Made by a program: the position numbers and the translations under genes. A stretch of DNA of 64,000 bases from Mantamonas sphyraenae (lineage: Eukaryota > CRuMs > Mantamonadidae), in assembly GCA_026936335.1 (NCBI GenBank), contig JAPMXV010000073.1, positions 162,431-226,430 on the forward strand, written 5' to 3'. Below, piece after piece: positions 34,162 through 44,834 of the stretch (positions are counted from its first letter, which is position 1; the number at the start of each line of letters is the position of its first letter). The notes beneath the pieces are model-generated. The model was given only the letters and a program-made list of their open reading frames with translations. It did not search any database and had not been told where the DNA came from.

Positions 34162-37100
34162 ATGTCTCTGCGTCACAGTCAGAGTCTGCCAGAGGATGGA
34201 GACGAACGAAAGGGACTGATGCACTCCACAAGTGTGGAAGACATGAGTTCGTCCATGGGTCGGCCGGTGAACAAAAACCTCACCCGAGCACGCCAGAACT
34301 CCAAACGAGATTTCCGACAGCGGTTATCCTTGGCCCTGCGTCAAGTAGACGTCGATGCGGTGCAACGGCAGGTGTCCTCGTTTGAGGACGACTCTGCCGC
34401 AGGAGGTGCCGACAACAATGCCCCGGGCAGCAAGCTCAAGTCCTCCATTGTCGACGTGATGAATCGCAACAAGTCCAAGAAGAAAATCATGGCCAATGTG
34501 GCACGTGCGCTAGCCTCCTATGTGCCCAACCTTGTCCTGGACGTACGTCTGCTTGCCCGCTCGGCCGAAAACCCGCCCAGCCTTGCGTTTGTCCCCGAGC
34601 CCGCCTTTCACGCTCCCTCCTCCACACCCTCGCTTGCCCGCCCTGCCAGCCGCCACGCCCCGCCACACCTGCCACGCTGGCGGTCTATCCCATGAGCGTA
34701 GTGTCTGCCTTCACGCAAAGTCTGCGAGGGTGCATATCCCACGTACGGGCACACACGCGCGTTGCGCAGCGCACTGGTTTGCCTTTAACCGTGCAACCTG
34801 TGCCTGTGTCCATCGTGTGGCACGCCGTCGGTGCACCGCTTCGCCCGTACACACGCTTTTACAAACACCTGCGTGTGCGTGTGTGTGTGTGTGGGCAGGG
34901 GCGCTGGTGGTGCCTGGCGCACGGCTGGAAATGTCTGGTTGGCGCCGTTTCTTGCACGTTTTTCCACTTGTGGCCTTGTGTGCATGGATGCGAGGCAAGC
35001 GGTTGAGCTGACACGTGAACCGCTTCATACGACGAATACCCAACAGCAATTCGCACTGTACCCGTCGGCGTTGACGTCGCCGCTGGCCATGGACTTTGAC
35101 GGCGTCATCCTCTTTGCGGACATCGCAGGCTTCACCCCGCTGACGGAGAAGCTGACGCAGCAGGGAGACCAGGGAGTGGAGGTGCTGACGTTGCTGCTGA
35201 ACGACTTTTTCGGCCGGCTCATTGACATCATCAAAGCGTTCAACGGCGACGTGGTGAAGTTTGCCGGAGACGCCCTGTTCATCTGCTGGCCCTGCGGCAT
35301 GGAGGTGACACGGGAGGTGCTCATGGCCATCCAATGTGGCCTTGCGGTGCAAAGCGAACTGCGTGATTACACCACCGTGACGGGCGACAAGTTGAAACTA
35401 CGCATCAGCCTCGGCGTCGGCCAAATCACAGGCTTGCACGTCGGCGGCGTGCCTCATCTCAACGTACCCCGCTGGGAGTATCTTATTGTGGGCGACCCAC
35501 TGGTGCAGGTGTCTGACGGCTCACCCCTTGCTGGTCACGGCGAGGTGGTCGTCTCGCAAGCAGTGTACGATCTTGTCGACCATCTGGTCGTGGCCAAAGT
35601 CGTGGGCGACGACGACGACGACGGCCAAACCGGAGGAGAATCGCCTGCGTCGCACGCCTCGACACCCAAAATGGGTGGTGGAGCACACACAGGCACAGGC
35701 GACGCCGGAGCAGGCACGGACGGCAACGGGGACCAGGACACAATGCCCAGCCCGTCGCTACTGGGACAATCCATGCTGTCGCTGTTGAATCCGCGCTTGT
35801 TGCGTGGTTCGGGCGACGCAGGCGACGACGAGGATCCGTTGGCCAATGCACTGGGTGAGGACGGCGACCACGACACGCAGGAGGAGCAAGAGACGACGCA
35901 GAGCAAGTTTTATCGCATTGTGCGCATTCTGAATCCGCTGACAGTGATGGAGGAGGAGGAAATTGAAGTGAGCAAGGAAATGGCGGATGCATGCCGTTCG
36001 TACATCCCAGCAAGTGTGCGCACAAAGTTGGACGCAGGACAGCTGGATTGGACAAACGAGTTGCGTCTGATCACCGTGGTGTTTGTCAACCTGATGGACC
36101 TTACGGCGGACGACCCAGAGAATCTCAACGTGGACGTGGTCAACACCGTGTTCACCTCCCTGCAGAAGGACATCTACGCACAAGACGGCATTGTGCGCCA
36201 GTTCCTGATGGACGACAAGGGCAGCGTGCTCATTGCCGCGTTTGGGCTGCCGCCCCGCTCGCACGCAGACGACCCGTCGCGCGGCGTCAAGGCGGCGCTG
36301 GCCATGCACGCCTCATTGGAGGCGTTGGAGATGCGCTCGTCCATCGGGGTGACCACAGGCAAGGTGTTTTGTGGGGCGGTGGGCTCGTCACGCAGGCGGG
36401 AGTACGCCATGGTGGGCGACATTGTGAATCTGTCGGCGCGGCTGATGAGTGCGGCGAAAAAGGAACAGGGCATTCTTGTGGACAGGGCAACGTACAGCGA
36501 GGCACGGTCGGACGTGGTGTTTGACACGCTGGAGCCCATCAAGGTCAAGGGGAAGGCCAACAAGGTGGACATCTTTCGTCCGGTCCAGCTGCTGGAGGCT
36601 GGCACGGGCACACAGGGACGACCCGACGACGACGAGGACGAATCCGTGCTCATTGCAAAGCTGGACATCCATCCGGAGGAAAAGAGGAAAATCTGCGCAG
36701 GCATCGACGCGTTTACCCAACGGATACTAGGTGGGGCCGGCAGTAGCGGCATGACGTCGTCGTCATCATCGTCATCGACGTCCTCCACGTCGTCCCAAGA
36801 CTCGGGCGGCATGGAGGATGACGAGACCGAGGACCGCGAATCGGTGGTGTATCTGATTGGCGGCGAGGCAGGCATGGGCCAGTCGAGCCTGGCTGCACAG
36901 GTGGCGGGCAACTACGAGGGCCACAAAGACGTGCGTGTGGTGACGACGAGTGCGCAGGACAGGGAGCAGACGTCGCCGTACTATGCGTGGGCGCAGCTTG
37001 TGCCACGGCTGCTGGGGCTTCAGGCGGGCGAGGGCCACGCAGACATGCAGACACAAATTGCGGAGCAGCTGCGTGCGAGCGGAGCACGCAACGACGTGGA

Positions 37101-39987
37101 ATTGCTTCCGTTGTTGAACAGCGTCATGCCGTACAAGTGGCCGGAAACAGAGGCGGTGCGGGAAATGGGATCGCAGAAGCGTGCGCAGCAACTCAAGTCG
37201 CTGCTGTTGCAACTGGTGGAACTGGGTGCGAGCAGAAGCACGGTGCTGGTGCTTGTTTTTGAGGCGGTGCAGTGGATGGACAACGCCAGCTTTGCCTTGC
37301 TGAGCGCCGTGGTGGACGGAGGCGTGCCGAACGCTGTGTTGATCCTCACGCAGGAGGAGGAAAAGGACAGTGGAGTCAACAACGCAGGGCGGTTGGCAGA
37401 GGTGGCCAGTGCGCCGTGGTGCACGTCGTTCGTGCTGACGCCGTTGCAACCACAGCGCATCGACACGCTTGTGGCACAGGTGTTTGGTGTGGACACAATC
37501 CCTCGTGAGGTGTCCGAGGTGGTCAATCGCAAGGGTCAGGGCAACCCGTTCTTTAGCATCCAGGTGGCGTTGACGCTGAAGGAGGCAAACGCGGTGCAGA
37601 TCCGCAACGGGTTTTGCACGGTGGTGGGAGACAACATGGACGCCGTGGAGCTTCCCACGTCGTTGGTGGGCATTGTGACGTCGCGCATCGACTCGTTGTC
37701 GCCTCAGCAGCAGCTCCTGCTCAAGGTGGCGAGTGTGATTGGGCCGGTGTTCTCCGTACATCTGCTGGTGCACGTGCACCCGATCCAAACCATGGCAGAA
37801 TCGCTGGTGACGGACCTTGCGCTGTTGTCCAAGTATGATCTGGTGGAGAAGCTGCCGTCGACGGACATTGACGTGTTGTACAAGTTCAAACACTCGTACA
37901 CGCTGGATGCGGCGTACTCGATGATGCTGTACTCGCACCGGCGTCGACTGCACCGCAAAGTGGCCGAGTACTACGAGGAGTACCACTCGGATGCGCTTGA
38001 GCGGCATTGCACCCTGCTGAGCTACCACTACGGCAAGGCCCACCATTTCCCAAAGACGGTGGAGTACCTGCAGCTGAGTGCGGACCAGGCGCTGCGTCGC
38101 TTTGCCAACCAGGAGGCCATCGGCGCGTACCAGAGCCTGCTGGACCTGTACGACCGCATGCTGAGCCACGGCGAGGAGATGCTGGAGGAGCTGAACGCAA
38201 GCAACAGCGAGAGTGCAGAAGAGTCGGATCTGCAGCGCATGCTGGTGGATGGCGACGAGGGCACGCTGAACAAAATCGCAGGCCTGCAGCAGAGGAAACA
38301 AGGACGGCGAAGCACGTCGGATGATTCCGAGGAGGAGACCGACGACGATGAGGCCGAGGGTGACCTGACCAGCAGACGCATCTCCATCTTCCAGTCCAAT
38401 CGACGTTCGGTGATGCCTGCCGGCCGCGGTGGAGCGGTGAGTTTGGATGACGACGAGGAGGACGAACACGGTGAGGAGGGGAGCGGAGGCGTTTCGTCGT
38501 CGTCGTCGTCGTCGTCGTCGGCTGCGGCAGAGGAAGCAAACCAGCCGACGACGATTCTGGATGTGATCAATGTGGACGGATTCCTGTTGAGTGGGTGGAA
38601 GCGGAAGCTGGGCACGGCGTACTTCAACGTGGGAGATACGGTGCAGGCGCAAAAGTTGCTGCTGAGTGCCCTGGAAGACATGGAAGCGAACGTGCCAACG
38701 ACGGAGTTTAAGCTGAACAACGGCGTGAAGCTGGAAAAGGGCAGGCTGGCAATGCGCAAGCATTCGTACGCAGACACGGCGGCAAGCAAGCGAAGCGAGG
38801 CAAAGCTTGAACGGTACACAAACCTGGTGCTGGCGCTGATCTACCTGGCGCGTTGCTCGTTGCTGAATGGGCAAACCAGCCTGAGCAGCTGGTGCACGTG
38901 GAAGGCGGTGAGTGCGGCGGAGAAGCTGAGCCACAGTGGCGCCCTTGTGGAGGCGTACGCGTTGGGGATCAGCAACCTGTGCATGTCGAGCGGGAACAAC
39001 CGCAAGGCGATTGCGAACCTGCTGGCCAAGGGGGAACACAGCATCGAGCGGATGAACAGGTTGCAGTCGACAGCACACTTTCTGCTGGTGAAAGGCACAT
39101 ACCAGGTGTCGCAAGGGGAACTGGAGGATGCGCGTGTGTCGCTGCGGCAGTCGTTGGATGCGGCGACGCAGGTGGGCGATGACCGACTGCGTGAGGAGTG
39201 TCTGATTGTGAGTGGCTTCCGTGCATTCTTTGCCAATCGCATGCAACATGCGGGGGCGTATGTGAAGCAGGCGATCACGAGTGCGCGTACGCGTGGGGAT
39301 TTCCAGTCGCAGGCAATGGGTCAGAACATGCGTATGCTGGTGATGGCGGCGCAGGACAAGGTGAACCTGTGTCTGGACGCCGTTCTGCAGGTGGACCGCC
39401 TGTACGAAGATCACACCGAGTTTATCGACGTGCAAAGCCTGGTGAACGCGTACGCCATCAAGGCGTGGGTGCAACTGAAGGTGAACGAGGGCGATTTGGC
39501 GTTGGATTCTGCGCGCAAGGCGCTGGACATGATGGGCGAAGGGGAAAATGCACCGGCACCCACGCTGGCACTGTTTCAGGCACACTTTTGCCTGTGCGAG
39601 GTGTTGTTCACGCTGTGGAACGACTCGGAGCTGCTGGAGAGCACGGGAGGACGGATGGGCGGGAGCGACGGCCCCAAGCTGGCAAAGACAAACGCAAGCA
39701 CAAAGGAACTGGCCAAGATGGCAGGGGAGGCGCTGGAGAGGCTGACGGCGTTTGCTGAGATCCACCCGTGTTGCACGCCACGGCGATACACAATGAGTGC
39801 GTGGCAGATGTTTATGTTGGGCAAGGACAGCAAGTCGTTGAACAAGGGGGTCAAAGCGGAGGCCAGTGCCAAGGAGATGGGCATGACGTTTGAACAGATT
39901 GTGTACCACGAGCTGGCGGCAAGGTGGATGGGTGAAGGCCCTGGCAAGCAGCATCTGAAAAAGGTGCGCGAGTTGAAAGGAGAATGA
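34162..39987 (+). CDS. Soluble (ADCY10-type) adenylyl cyclase
   Basis: Exons 34162..34542 and 35047..39987, phase-0 intron of 504 bp (donor GTACGT, CTGACAC ahead of the ACAG acceptor); 1,773 residues. It would make cAMP from ATP; animal homologues are stimulated by bicarbonate. After a basic ~130-residue N-terminus come cyclase domain C1 (residues ~143-310: GVILFADIAGFTPLTEK, GDVVKFAGDALFICW) and C2 (~465-640: LITVVFVNLMDLTAD, GVTTGKVFCGAVGSSRRREY, VGDIVNLSARL). A STAND-like NTPase region follows, then a long TPR-like helical C-terminus. The P-loop near residue 731 reads GGEAGMGQSS, with Gln where Walker A normally has Lys. Glu/Asp and poly-Ser linkers (a TCG run at 38494-38522) interrupt the domains. 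It lies in the same housekeeping block as a zeta carbonic anhydrase. Confidence 0.9.
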
Positions 39988-40030
39988 CGGAGTGGGGAAA
40001 GGGGGCAATGAAGATGGTTGCAGAGCGGGA

Positions 40031-40053
40031 GGGGGGGGGGGGGGGGGGGGGGG
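40031..40053 (+). repeat. Homopolymer of 23 consecutive Gs
   Basis: Uninterrupted G run between the adenylyl cyclase stop (39987) and the adenosine kinase start (40130). It lies in the 5' flank of the kinase gene, ~75 bp before its ATG, and could form G-quadruplexes. Its exact length may be affected by sequencing. Confidence 0.85.
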
Positions 40054-40129
40054 TCATGGAGTGGTTGTTGTGTCGAGGTGGCTGCGATGGGCGAGGCACC
40101 ACGAAGGAAACGAAAGAAGAGAAGAGAGA

Positions 40130-41480
40130 ATGAGCACAAACACGCTGAACCTTGTGACGATTGGCAACCCGCTGCTGGACATCACTGCGGTGGTTGAGGA
40201 CCAGGCCATTATGGAGAAGTGAGTGGAAAGAGGGGTCCCAGGGAAGCGCAAACACTGCGGACTTTTTCGCCGCAGAGTGAGCTGATCGTTTCGCTGACGT
40301 TGCGCCGCGGTGTGTGCTGGACAGGTACGGCCTGGAGAACTCGAACGCGATCATGGCGAACGAGGAGCAGCTTGCGCTGTATGACGAGCTGGTGAACAAC
40401 TTTGAAGTGGAGTACTCTGCTGGTGGGGCGGGCCAGAACTCGACGCGCATGTGCCAGTGGGTGCTGGGGGAGCCTGGCCACACGGCGTACATCGGATGCA
40501 TCGGTGACGACAAGTATGGCAAGATCCTGAACGAGCAGGCGACGGCGGACGGCGTGGAGACGCTGTACCGTGTGGACCCCGAGGTGGCCACGGGCACGTG
40601 TGCGGTCCTCGTCGTGGACAAGGATCGCTCGCTGGTGGCCAACATCAGCGCGGCAAACCACTACAAGATCGAGCATCTGCAGGAGGAGAAGTGAGTTGAG
40701 TGGGGTGGGTGGGTGAGAGAGGGTGGGGGGGGTTAGTGGGGGGGGGGGGTGGGGAGTGGTAGAGGAGGAGGAGGAGGGGAAGGGATGTGAGAGAGGGAGG
40801 TTGACAGGTTGCACGACGACCACCACCACCATACGCTGACACATACACCATCCAACCATGCACCATGGGATGACAACCACAGGCAGCAGGAGGCCATCAA
40901 GAACGCAGGCGTGTACTACGTGTCGTCGTTCTTCCTGACGGTGTCGCCCGAGTCTGTGGTGAGCGTGGGCGAGCATGCGGCCAAGGAGAACAAGATCCTG
41001 GCCATGAACCTGGCTGCGCCGTTCCTGATGCAGATCTTCAACGACCGTGTGCTCCAATGCGTGCCCTACATGGACTACGTGTTTGCCAACGAGCATGAGG
41101 CGGCCGCCTTTGCCGAGGCCCAGGGTTGGGAAGAGGAAAAGACGGACCTGAAGGCCTGCGCCCTGAAGCTGGCAGCCATGGACAAGATCAACACGGAGCG
41201 TCCGCGTGTGGTTGTGTTCACCCAGGGTGGTGAGCCTGCCATCATTGCCTCGGAGGGCAAGGTGACGGAGTACGAGGTGATCCCGTGCCCCAAGGAGGAC
41301 ATTGTGGACCTCAACGGCGCAGGTGACGCCTACGTGGGCGGCTTCCTGGCCGGTCTCCTGCGTCAGGAGTCGGTGGAGCAGTGTGTGGCATGCGCCAACT
41401 ATGTGGCCAACGTGGTCATCCAGCAGCGCAACGCCACCTTTCCCAAGGAGTGCACCTGGTCCTGGGACAAGAAAGAATGA
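40130..41480 (+). CDS. Adenosine kinase
   Basis: Exons 40130..40218, 40325..40690 and 40883..41480; 350 residues, the normal size. It phosphorylates adenosine to AMP using ATP (purine salvage, and removal of the adenosine left by SAM-dependent methylation such as the sterol methyltransferases here). PfkB/ribokinase fold signs: GNPLLDITAVV at the N-terminus, GGAGQNSTRMCQW substrate-lid region, and the C-terminal signature DLNGAGDAYVGGFLAG at ~residue 294 with the catalytic Asp. Both introns split a Lys codon at AA|G, donors GTGAGT. Only 142 bp separate it from the upstream cyclase, and the next gene starts ~100 bp downstream. Confidence 0.95.
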
Positions 41481-41582
41481 AAATGAATGGCATTCGTGAT
41501 TGGCAAGGAGGAGGGGGAAGTGGTGAACCACTTGAAGAGGGGGGATGCGTCAGGAGAGACACTAAAAATCCAGGTGTCGCAG

Positions 41583-42805
41583 ATGGAAGCCGCGGCCGCA
41601 GCTGACGACGAGCGGGATGCATTGCTGACGGACGGACAGGGCCCGAGGCGTCGTCGACCTCGGTTGAATCTGATGCACGTGGTGGGATCCATGGTGGACA
41701 TCTTTATGATGGTGGTTGGGCCGATCCTCATCACACTGGCCACCTCGCTGATTTCCTACGTCATCTACGTGTACTTCAACGGCGTGTGGGGCGAGTTGAC
41801 GGGCGATTCGCTGCTTCTCAAGGCGTTCCACATCACCATTGCCTGCTGGCTCATGTTCAATGTGTTTTACAACTATTACAGCGTGGTTCGCACGCCGCCG
41901 GGGGCCATCCCCGATTCCATGGTGGCGGACGAAGAGACGCAGGCCGCCATGCGCGACGCAAGCAAGCCGCAGCGTGGTCAGGGGTTCTCTACGTATTGTG
42001 ACAAGTGTAAGTGTGTGCGATGGAGGCGTGTGCGATGGACGTGGGGTTCCGCGTGCGTGTGTGCGGGGCGTGGGAATGCGGCGTGGGAAAACACGGCGGT
42101 GGAGTTTGGGGGCGATCACTGACTCGTTTTCGGACGCCAAAATTGTGGCGCTTGGCATCGTGACACTGTGGGTGTGGGGCGTACGGTGACGCGACGATGA
42201 TGATCCACAACAACACACACAAAACCACACACACACACACACACACGCACACAGGCAAGAAGATGAAGCCCGAACGAGCGCACCACTGCCACATTTGCAA
42301 AAAGTGCGTGCTGCGGATGGACCACCATTGCCCGTGGATCCACAACTGTGTGGGCCATTACAACCACAAGTTCTTTCTGCTGTTTCTGTTTTACATGTGG
42401 GTGGGCTGTCTGTACGTGGCCTCGGTGACGGTGCGGCCCTTTCTGTACTTTTCCTCCCTCGACTACCCTCGCGAGTACCGCGGGGGCATTGTGTTTAGCT
42501 TTGTCATCTCCCTGTCTGTGTGTGCAGCCATTTCCATGCTCATGTTCTGGCACATCTACCTGGTGATCAGCAACCAAACCACCATCGAGTTCTACTACAA
42601 CCGCAGCAGGAAGCGACGTGCACGCATGGCCGGTGAGGTGTGGCAGAACGAGTTTGACCTCGGCGCACGACGCAATTGGGAATACTTTTTCGGATGCACC
42701 TGGTATTGGTTCTGGGTGCCCCAGATTGGTGCCCAGGTGCCAGGCGACGGCATCGAGTACCCCAAGCGCTTTGGGAACAACCTTGTTGATCGACGTGTCG
42801 AGTAA
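41583..42805 (+). CDS. DHHC-type protein S-acyltransferase (palmitoyltransferase)
   Basis: Exons 41583..42006 and 42255..42805, phase-1 intron (donor GTAAGT) splitting a zinc-binding Cys codon; 324 residues. It attaches palmitate to cysteines of membrane-associated proteins. Two membrane segments precede the cysteine-rich domain ([19 protein letters not shown], catalytic DHHC at ~163) and two follow it. A TTxE motif is present ([11 protein letters not shown]). This looks like a PFA4/ZDHHC16-type member. An in-frame ATG at 41487 would extend it by 32 residues but lies only 6 bases after the adenosine kinase stop; I preferred 41583. Confidence 0.93.
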
Positions 42806-42934
42806 AGGGCGCACGCCGCCGCTGCCCTACATTCGCTCGTGGGATGATGGATGTGTGGGACGGGACAAAAAGGGAGGAGGGAGGAAGGAGGAGAGCGGGG
42901 AAATGGATGGTGTCAAATTTCATCTCAGCTCTCA

Positions 42935-43804
42935 TCAAACGCCCATCGGCTTGGGCGTTGCCGCGGTGAGTGCAGCAAACACATCCGAGGCAGCAATGAG
43001 AACCCAAGGCACAGAGATGATGAGGGTGTGTCGCACGCTGTTGAGTGCACCAAAGATGCTGTTGGGGCCAAAGAGTGCCATCCCGGCAAGGACAAAGCCG
43101 CTGCCAGCAGTCCAAATCCAGCCAAAGGCAAAACGGTAGCCACCGGCCAGCCAGGCCTGGGTGACACTGGTGAGCCATGCGTCGTAGTTGACGAGGGCAT
43201 TGAGGAAGGACCAGAGCTGACTCCAGTTGTACCAGTTGGAGGCAAGGTAGACCCAAAAGCGGGCCACAGGATGGGTGATGGTCTGCTTGGCATGCTCGGC
43301 AGCAATGATCCAGGTGCCAATGGCAAGGAACCCGTAGCCGGCGTCGCGTCCTGCGTGGTTGATGCGTTCGGTGGCCACCCAGAGGGCAGCGCGGGAAGTG
43401 TTTGCTTGCATCACGGCGGCCACAGGCGCCGCAAACGTGCGTTGGGTCCACTCTGCAAACCCTACGTCGGCAATGTGGAACATGGCCGCCAGGGTGTGCA
43501 CAGAGCACGAGGCGTCCCAATACACGGAGCGAGCGGCAATGGCGGCGCCGCTCGGTTTGCCCAAACCCTTTTCGTTGATGACCGACTCGGGCAGCCCTGC
43601 AACGGACAGGGCATGGGTGTACTCGTTGAGACGGGCTGCCAAATCGATGGCGCCGTACAGGGGCAGTTCGCCCATCAGCAGTGCCGAGCGCGTGTTGTTG
43701 TGGAACGTCTGTGCCAGCTGGCCCTGGCCCTGGCGATCCAGCACGTGCACCACACCCACCGTGGCAACCAACACCGTCAGGAGGGCGTATGTGAACAGTC
43801 GCAT
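42935..43804 (-). CDS. Unrecognised multi-pass membrane protein
   Basis: A single exon of 289 residues. It begins with a hydrophobic segment (LFTYALLTVLVATVGVVHVL) that may be a signal peptide or anchor, then an Ala-rich region. Two or three C-terminal hydrophobic stretches follow (FGWIWTAGSGFVLAGMALF, LIISVPWVLIAASDVFAAL). Aromatic-rich ARFWVYLASNWYNWSQLW lies between them. The minus-strand frame has the G/C third-position preference of neighbouring genes, whereas the opposing plus frame is a low-complexity shadow. It converges on the DHHC gene (129 bp between stops) and diverges from the Rcf2-like gene. No family is recognised. Confidence 0.7.
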   Translation of the reverse strand: MRLFTYALLTVLVATVGVVHVLDRQGQGQLAQTFHNNTRSALLMGELPLYGAIDLAARLNEYTHALSVAGLPESVINEKGLGKPSGAAIAARSVYWDASCSVHTLAAMFHIADVGFAEWTQRTFAAPVAAVMQANTSRAALWVATERINHAGRDAGYGFLAIGTWIIAAEHAKQTITHPVARFWVYLASNWYNWSQLWSFLNALVNYDAWLTSVTQAWLAGGYRFAFGWIWTAGSGFVLAGMALFGPNSIFGALNSVRHTLIISVPWVLIAASDVFAALTAATPKPMGV

Positions 43805-43881
43805 GAGTTGAGATGGAAAGGGGGAAGGGTTGAAATGCGGTGGCTGCGTGGGTGCCCCGGCCGAGGCAGTGAATTCAATTC
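43805..43881. promoter_or_regulatory. Divergent promoter between the membrane protein and Rcf2-like genes
   Basis: 77 bp between two outward-facing ATGs. No TATA box or conserved block is seen, so any shared regulation is inferred from spacing alone. Confidence 0.3.
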
Positions 43882-44764
43882 ATGTTTAGCCGAGTGTATA
43901 TTGGCAGTGCAAACGAGAGTGGGAGCACAGTGAGCAACAGTGTGGACAATCTGGTGGCAAGAAACGAGGAGGCAAGCAGCGATGAGGCGGACGTGACGAC
44001 GCGGTCGCGTGCCGGCATCGGAGCCATTGCGCGAGGGTTTGGCAAGGACGACAGGGCGCTGATTGAAAACGTGGCCACCGAGAAGTTGGTACAGGGTAGG
44101 TTGGAGGACCACGGGTTGCATGCAGGACACTCGTAAACGTGCAGTCGTGTACCAACGTGTTCTGGCGAACATTCGCGAAGAGGACGGAGGCCGGACTTGC
44201 GCTCCGGACACGCGTCGGGAGCGGTGGGTGGAATTTCCTGGAGTGGCATCCTGACACACATGAGTGGCCTCTCTCTCTCTCTCCCTCTCTCTCTGTGCCT
44301 ACATAGGATTCATTGTGGGTGGCGTGCCTGCTGTGACGGCCATCATGCTGGGAAACCAGTTTTCGCCGCGATTCAAAGCCATCCCGCAGGCGCCCAAGGT
44401 GCTTCTGGGCTGGGCAGCGGCCATTTCCACGAGCTACGTGTTTGCCGAGCTGGCCATCACCGAGCTGGCACAGACAGAGGAGCACGAGGCGTACCAGCGG
44501 TCGATTGAGAAGCATCGTGTGGTGACCAAGTGGCAGCAGAAGTTGGTGGAGAACCGGTACACCATGGTGGCCAGTGTGTGGGCCCTCAGCATGATTGGCT
44601 CCCTGCTGTTTAGTTTCAGGAACCCCAATCTCAAGACGTCGCAAAAGCTCATCCATGCCCGTCTGTACGCACAGGCCAGCACACTGGGTGCGTTGGGTCT
44701 GGGCGCCCTTGCACACTCGCTCGACCCGCACAAAGACGACGAGAAGAAGCTGATCCTGTCTTGA
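43882..44764 (+). CDS. Rcf2-like mitochondrial HIG1-domain protein
   Basis: Exons 43882..44095 and 44307..44764, phase-1 intron (donor GTAGGT, branch CTGACAC, acceptor ATAG); 223 residues, almost exactly the length of yeast Rcf2 (224). Rcf proteins sit in the mitochondrial inner membrane and support cytochrome c oxidase and respiratory supercomplexes. Two helices occur in the first half of exon 2 (GFIVGGVPAVTAIMLG, LLGWAAAISTSYVFAELAI). Then comes a HIG1 unit with the family pattern: ENRYTMVASVWALSMIGS, then TSQKLIHARLYAQASTLGAL. The first exon is Ser/Glu-rich and could act as a targeting region, but it is not a classic presequence. Placement in Rcf2 rather than Rcf1 rests on length and the N-terminal helix pair. 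Confidence 0.82.
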
Positions 44765-44834
44765 GGAGGGAACGCAAAGGGGTGGAGTCAATGTACAATT
44801 GACATGTGCAGTTCCGTTTCATTCAAATTCCAGA

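Noticed and set aside
36772-40008. Minus-strand open frame of >1,000 codons opposite the adenylyl cyclase
   Set aside because: The plus strand carries clear cyclase and TPR motifs through the same DNA. The antisense frame is His/Leu/Arg-rich shadow caused by codon bias.
41487-41582. Upstream ATG for the DHHC protein
   Set aside because: It would begin 6 bases after the adenosine kinase stop, leaving no room for a 3' end or promoter. The ATG at 41583 is followed at once by the expected cytosolic leader and first membrane helix.
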